A DNA stretch of 64,000 nt from Lepidurus packardi (taxonomy: Eukaryota; Arthropoda; Branchiopoda; Notostraca; Triopsidae), in contig JAKZAN010000071.1 in assembly GCA_023053545.1 (NCBI GenBank), forward strand, positions 120,417 to 184,416. The letters run 5' to 3'. Shown piece after piece: positions 59,938-64,000 of this stretch (positions are counted from its first letter, which is position 1; each line of letters begins with the position of its first letter). Position numbers and translations under genes: made by a program. Below the pieces are notes generated by a model that had not been told where the DNA came from, searched no databases, and saw only the letters and a list, made by a program, of their open reading frames with translations.

Positions 59938-61921
59938 TTAGCCGTTTATTTTTAATTTCATTCCCGGCCTGATACTTTCGTTTGTTTTGATATCATTCCA
60001 TTTTCGAATATCGTTAATTGTCACGTTATATTTCTGTGCGATTTTGAATAATGAGTCTCCCTTTGTAACCTTATGCTCCTTATTTTCGCCCGCTTTGGTA
60101 AGTGCTTTTTCTCTCTTATCTATCTTGTTGTTTGCAGCAATTTTAGTACTACTTTCATCAGGTCTGGAAACAATCAATTTTGTTCCGGCCACCACAAAAT
60201 TATCCTGCAAATTATTCCATTCCTTAATTTGCGCAAGTGTGATGTTGTTTTGCTTTGCAATAAACCCTAAAAATTCACCCTTTTTAACGATGTACTCCGT
60301 CGGTTTTATTTCTGACGTGCTAACCTCATCTGTATTTTCGGTCGCGTTAGTTCTAGCCACAATAATTTTCGATCCCAATAATAAATTACTGTCCTCTATA
60401 TTGTTCCACTCTTTGAGTTCTGCTACTGAAACATTATGCTTCTTAGCAACTTGGGTAAGATTATCGCCAGACTGCACTACATAAGTAGCAGCAACATCCG
60501 CCTCTGCAGTAGGTTTTACTAGCGCTGCGGCCACCGTTTCAGCTTTGACTGCAACAGATTTATCATGCTTCTTAACAGCTGCAACACGATCAGTAGTAAT
60601 AATTTTTAAGCTTCTGCCAACTGCAACTTTATTGGATTTAAGGCTGTTCCATTGCTTTATCTGACCAATTGAAACTGCATATTTATTAGCAATTTCGGAC
60701 AGACTTTCTCCTTTTCTAAAAGTGTGTCTTTTTGTTGTTGTGCTTATGTTTGTATCGCGCTCCTTTGAGGCATACATATATTGCGAAGAATATGGTCGTT
60801 CTCTTTTGCTTGATTCGTAGTCCGCATAAGCATAAACTTTTTCTTCGTTAGACGAAAACAAGGCGATTTTTTCTTGCGGAAGTCTCAGAAAATGCATTTT
60901 ATCCTTGTATGCTGGGACGGTCTTTAGTTTGTATGATGGGTTCAGCATTTCCAATTGCGCCACCGGTATGTCTAAAAGGTCTGAAATCTGTTTGAAAGTC
61001 AGCTGTTTTCGAACTGCGATAGTGTCAGTTGCAAAGTGTTTCACGATTGCTCTTTCTGGCTTAATGCCGTGTTCCTTATGGTATTCATAGATATACATCG
61101 TAGCTAAAAATGCTGGAACATATCCTTGTGTTTCCTGCGGTAAAAACTTTCTGATATTCCAGTAATTTTGCATGCCGCCTGAACGTCTAATTGCTTTTGC
61201 AACATTTCCAGGGCCTGAATTGTATGAGGCCAAAACCAAATCCCAGTCGCCAAAAATTCTGTACATGTTGCTCATATACTGCGCGGCAGCCTGACTTGCT
61301 TTTAAGGGGTCGCTCCGTTCATCAACGTATGAATCAATGTTTAAATTGTACTGCTTCCCGGTTTGATACATGAATTGCCACAAGCCTGTTGCGCCAACCC
61401 TAGAAACTGCTTTCGGGTTTAATGCTGATTCGACGGACTGCTAAGTATTTAATTTCCAACGGAACATTCTGGCGGGCTAGAGCCTCTTCAAAAACAGGGA
61501 AATAATACTCTGAAATTGCCATCAATCTTTCGTAGGCGCGCTTTCTGTTTTTCAAAAACGACTTGATGATGTTTTCTAGACCTTGGTTGTATTCTATATT
61601 GAAAGGCGACTTTGCGTCCATTGCCTTCAGCCTTTGTTTTAGTAGCTCCGTAGGCAATTCATAGTTCACACTTTCATCTAGATTGATGTTTTTGATGTCT
61701 GCTGAAATGTTATTGTATAAATCCAAACTCGTCATTTCCTTCAGCCATAAACTGTCTACGCAAGATGCCATTGCGTCTCTAACAAAAGTAGATTTTATGG
61801 AGTCTAAGTAGAAGTTTTTGGATTCGCGTCTAAAGACAGGGTCTTTTTGAACTGATTCTTGCGCAGATGCTGCAACAAAAAATAATAAAAACAGAAAGTG
61901 TGCGGTATTTTTTAAATTCAT
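59938..61921 (-). CDS. mltD: MltD-like lytic transglycosylase with four LysM repeats, frameshifted
   Basis: The first part (ATG at 61921, MNLKNTAHFLFLLFFVAASA signal peptide) runs to PLEIKYLAV and then leaves frame because of one extra base in CC near 61434-61440. The remaining 481 codons (to 59938) continue the SLT domain (LWQFMYQTG, ASYNSGPGNVAKAIRRSGG). The catalytic Glu codon lies right at the break. Four LysM repeats follow (~410-660: KGESLSEIANKYAVSIGQIK, SGDNLTQVAKKHNVSVAELK, KGEFLGFIAKQNNITLAQIK, KGDSLFKIAQKYNVTINDIR). It cleaves peptidoglycan glycan strands. Corrected length about 660 residues; probably intact in reality. Confidence 0.85.
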
Positions 61922-62105
61922 AACTGCGTTTTTATATGCTCTTTCTAGTATCAAAACAGGTACTAACGAGCTTTAATTTCATCGTCATTTTATAACAATT
62001 CGCTATTGTTCAAATCGTTATATATTGCAAACATAGCAATTCTGCAACTAAATCTGATAATTCAATAACCAAAAAAAATTATAAATATTGCTTTTGAACG
62101 GTATT

Positions 62106-63293
62106 TTACTGCATTATAGCCGCGATGCCAGGAAGTGTTTTACCTTCTAACATTTCAAGCATAGCGCCGCCACCCGTGGAAACATAGCTCATTTCATCTT
62201 CTAGCCCAAACTGCTTCACTGCCGAAACAGAGTCGCCGCCACCAACTAAAGAGAAAGCGCCGTTTCTAGTTGATTCTGCGATATATTTACCAAGAGAAAT
62301 CGTACCGTTGGCAAACTGAGGCATTTCAAAAACCCCCAAAGGACCGTTCCATAAAATCGTTTTTGATTCCATTATTACAGATTTGAACGCTAAAAGTGAC
62401 TTTGGACCTGCGTCGAGGCCTTGCCATCCGTCCGGAATTTCAAAAACGTCGCAAACTTGAGTACTTGCATCATTGCTAAACTTATCGGCAGCAATAACAT
62501 CAAGTGGCAAATGAATCTGAACATTCTTAGCCTTAGCCATTTCCATAATTTCCAGTGCCAATGCCATTTTATCGTCTTCGCATATGCTGTCGCCAACTTT
62601 GCCTCCCATTGCTTTTATGAACGTAAATGTCATCCCCCCGCCAATTATCATATGGTCAATTTTATCCAACACGTTTTCAATAACTGTAATTTTAGACGAT
62701 ACTTTTGAACCACCTAATACTGCTGTTACTGGCTTTGTACTGTTTTTTAGAACCCGTTCGAGGCTCTCAATTTCCTTCGATAATAACAATCCAAACGTTT
62801 TTGCTTCAGGAAAAAACTGTGCAATAATGGTAGTGGATGCATGTGCCCTATGTGCAGTTCCAAAGGCATCGTTTACATAAATATCTGCTAGTTCAGAAAG
62901 CTCCTTAGCATAGGCAACATCTCCAGCTTCCTCCTCAGAATAATATCGTAAATTTTCTAAAAGCAAAATCTCGCCCGCTTGCAAATTTGAAGCTGCATTT
63001 TTGGCTAAATCTCCGCGTGAATCAGGGCAAAAAATTACCTTCCTTCCAGTTTTTTCAGACACCGTTCGCACGATATGCGCTAAAGAATATTTTTCTTCCT
63101 TGGCCTTTGGTCTGCCTAAATGGGACATTAAAATAACGCTTCCGCCTCCAGCTATAACTGTTTCAATTGTTGGCACAGCAGCTTCAATCCGGGTTGCGTC
63201 TAATACTTGGAAATTTTCGTCTAACGGTACATTGAAATCAACCCTAATTAATACTTTCTTATTTTGAAAATCGAAGTCATTTAGTGTCTTCAT
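62106..63293 (-). CDS. pgk: phosphoglycerate kinase
   Basis: 395 residues, full length. Substrate-binding RVDFNVPL (~17-24) and SHLGRPK (~58-64), LLLENLRYY (~112), the nucleotide-binding GGSKVSSK (~195) and the C-terminal LVGGGDSVSAV and STGGGAMLE. It makes ATP and 3-phosphoglycerate from 1,3-bisphosphoglycerate in glycolysis. Divergent from the DNA polymerase gene; a -7 box lies 38 bases upstream. Intact, unlike several neighbours. Confidence 0.98.
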   Translation of the reverse strand: MKTLNDFDFQNKKVLIRVDFNVPLDENFQVLDATRIEAAVPTIETVIAGGGSVILMSHLGRPKAKEEKYSLAHIVRTVSEKTGRKVIFCPDSRGDLAKNAASNLQAGEILLLENLRYYSEEEAGDVAYAKELSELADIYVNDAFGTAHRAHASTTIIAQFFPEAKTFGLLLSKEIESLERVLKNSTKPVTAVLGGSKVSSKITVIENVLDKIDHMIIGGGMTFTFIKAMGGKVGDSICEDDKMALALEIMEMAKAKNVQIHLPLDVIAADKFSNDASTQVCDVFEIPDGWQGLDAGPKSLLAFKSVIMESKTILWNGPLGVFEMPQFANGTISLGKYIAESTRNGAFSLVGGGDSVSAVKQFGLEDEMSYVSTGGGAMLEMLEGKTLPGIAAIMQ

Positions 63294-63330
63294 GGTAATA
63301 ATTTGTTTGTATTTTTATTGCTATAGTTGA

Positions 63331-63338
63331 CAAATATA
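63331..63338 (-). promoter_or_regulatory. -7 box of pgk
   Basis: TATATTTG on the minus strand, a full TAnnTTTG match, 38 bases before the ATG at 63293. Confidence 0.45.
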
Positions 63339-63480
63339 GTAAGATTCAGACTTTTGAGCGGTCTTACTTCCCAACAAAATGCCACTTTTCCTATTGAAAT
63401 GGTCGTAAATGAATGATTTTTAAATTTATTAATATTTGTTTCTTTGTAAAATCGGTCGTTTTCATTTTGGTTAATTCGTT

Positions 63481-63488
63481 TATATTTG
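63481..63488 (+). promoter_or_regulatory. -7 box at the DNA polymerase delta-prime gene
   Basis: TATATTTG only 4 bases before the ATG at 63493. If used, the transcript would begin at or next to the start codon (leaderless). Confidence 0.35.
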
Positions 63489-63492
63489 TGCC

Positions 63493-64000
63493 ATGCAGTT
63501 TCATTCAATTTTAGGACAAGATTTCATTAAAAATCATCTCAAAACTAGCGTTTCGCAAGGCAGAATACCACATGCTCAGCTATTTGTTGGCGCAGAAGGA
63601 ACGGGCGCGCTTCCGGCGGCAATTGCCTATTCGCAATATATTCTCTGTGGGAATATTGGGGATGATAACAGCGGCGGAAATGAAAGTTGCAACCTCAAAT
63701 TCAAGACCTTTCAGCATCCAGATTTGCATTTTGTATACCCTACAGTTACTACCGAGGATGTAAAAACAAAGCCAAAAAGCACTGACTTTCTCCCTGATTG
63801 GCGAAAATTTCTTGAGCAAAATCCGTATGGGGGTTTGCCCGATTGGTACAGCTTGATTGGGGTTGCAAACAAACAAGGATTGATTAGGGTGGAGGATGCT
63901 TCCGATGTGCTTAGGTCATTAGCCCTGAAATCTTATGAAGGCGGTTATAAGATTATGATTGTTTGGATGGCCGAAAAAATGAATGTTGAGGCATCGAATA
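63493..64000 (+). CDS. holB: DNA polymerase III delta-prime-type subunit, 3' end outside window
   Basis: ATG at 63493; 169 codons are visible without a stop. It starts MQFHSILGQDFIKNHLKTSV and GRIPHAQLFVGAEGTGALP, the P-loop region degenerate as in delta-prime. Then come a Cys pair (YILCGN, NESCNLKF), HPDLHFVYPTVTTEDVKTKP, GLIRVEDASDVLRSLALKSY and KIMIVWMAEKMN. These match the clamp-loader subunit of Flavobacteria closely. Divergent from pgk. Confidence 0.9.
   Translation, partial: MQFHSILGQDFIKNHLKTSVSQGRIPHAQLFVGAEGTGALPAAIAYSQYILCGNIGDDNSGGNESCNLKFKTFQHPDLHFVYPTVTTEDVKTKPKSTDFLPDWRKFLEQNPYGGLPDWYSLIGVANKQGLIRVEDASDVLRSLALKSYEGGYKIMIVWMAEKMNVEASN

Overview
The window looks like a chromosomal segment from the family Flavobacteriaceae, most like Flavobacterium. 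The grounds are: promoter -7 boxes of the Bacteroidetes form TAnnTTTG; type IX secretion/gliding proteins (a PorP/SprF protein, a PorE-like OmpA protein and an adhesin with a type B sorting domain); a full SUF gene set; and families typical of the group (DUF3078, DUF2480, DUF4837, DUF5689, the M1/S8 peptidase pair, a Schlafen AlbA_2 protein). No tRNA, rRNA, CRISPR array, phage or transposase was seen.

Layout. 0-3 kb: end of an AlbA_2 protein, an orphan LuxR-type response regulator, a calcineurin-like phosphatase. 3-18.5 kb: an AT-rich accessory island of small minus-strand genes for secreted proteins and small membrane proteins. It includes a lipoprotein / sensor kinase / response regulator operon (13.2-16.2 kb) and a second secreted/membrane pair with duplicated parts (16.6-18.5 kb). 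18.5-24.9 kb: aldehyde dehydrogenase, tandem-repeat arrays, three remnant membrane genes, a Fic protein, 3-hydroxyanthranilate dioxygenase. 23.8-29.3 kb: a secreted nuclease/phosphatase-family enzyme divergent from a TonB-dependent receptor and a DUF5689 lipoprotein. 29.4-39 kb: a DUF1508 protein, then the PorE-like, PorP/SprF and giant-adhesin genes. 39-51 kb: hflX, then the SUF cluster. 51-64 kb: MBL hydrolase, S8 and M1 peptidases, rnpA, S41 peptidase, an OmpA protein, elaA-like, DUF4837, an MltD-like LysM transglycosylase, pgk and the start of the DNA polymerase III delta-prime gene.

The most interesting system is the 3-13 kb island. Several unrelated secreted proteins share one constant 5' module: a 21-bp palindrome (arms TTTTACACT and AGTGTAAAA around AAA), exactly 19 nt, a -7 box TAGTTTTG, a 5'-UTR stem-loop, and a nearly identical signal peptide (MKKIIFGLIATVMFGFVGSA). 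The mature parts differ completely. Several end in Gly-rich, Cys-rich or hydrophobic segments and are followed 11-25 nt later by a gene for a 2-4-helix membrane protein, three of which (one a remnant) resemble PLDc_N. The palindrome/19-nt/-7 arrangement occurs seven times, including once in front of the kinase/regulator operon (there with an imperfect palindrome). I infer a two-component-controlled, autoregulated battery of bacteriocin-like secreted proteins with cognate immunity proteins, diversified by recombination in the constant module. Function is inferred from architecture only.

Caution: at least seven conserved genes (sufB, sufD, the A-type Fe-S carrier, the MltD-like gene, an OmpA gene, the DUF4837 lipoprotein and the giant adhesin) are broken by small indels, mostly in homopolymers. 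This pattern fits sequencing or assembly error better than gene decay, so other frame breaks here should be read in that light.
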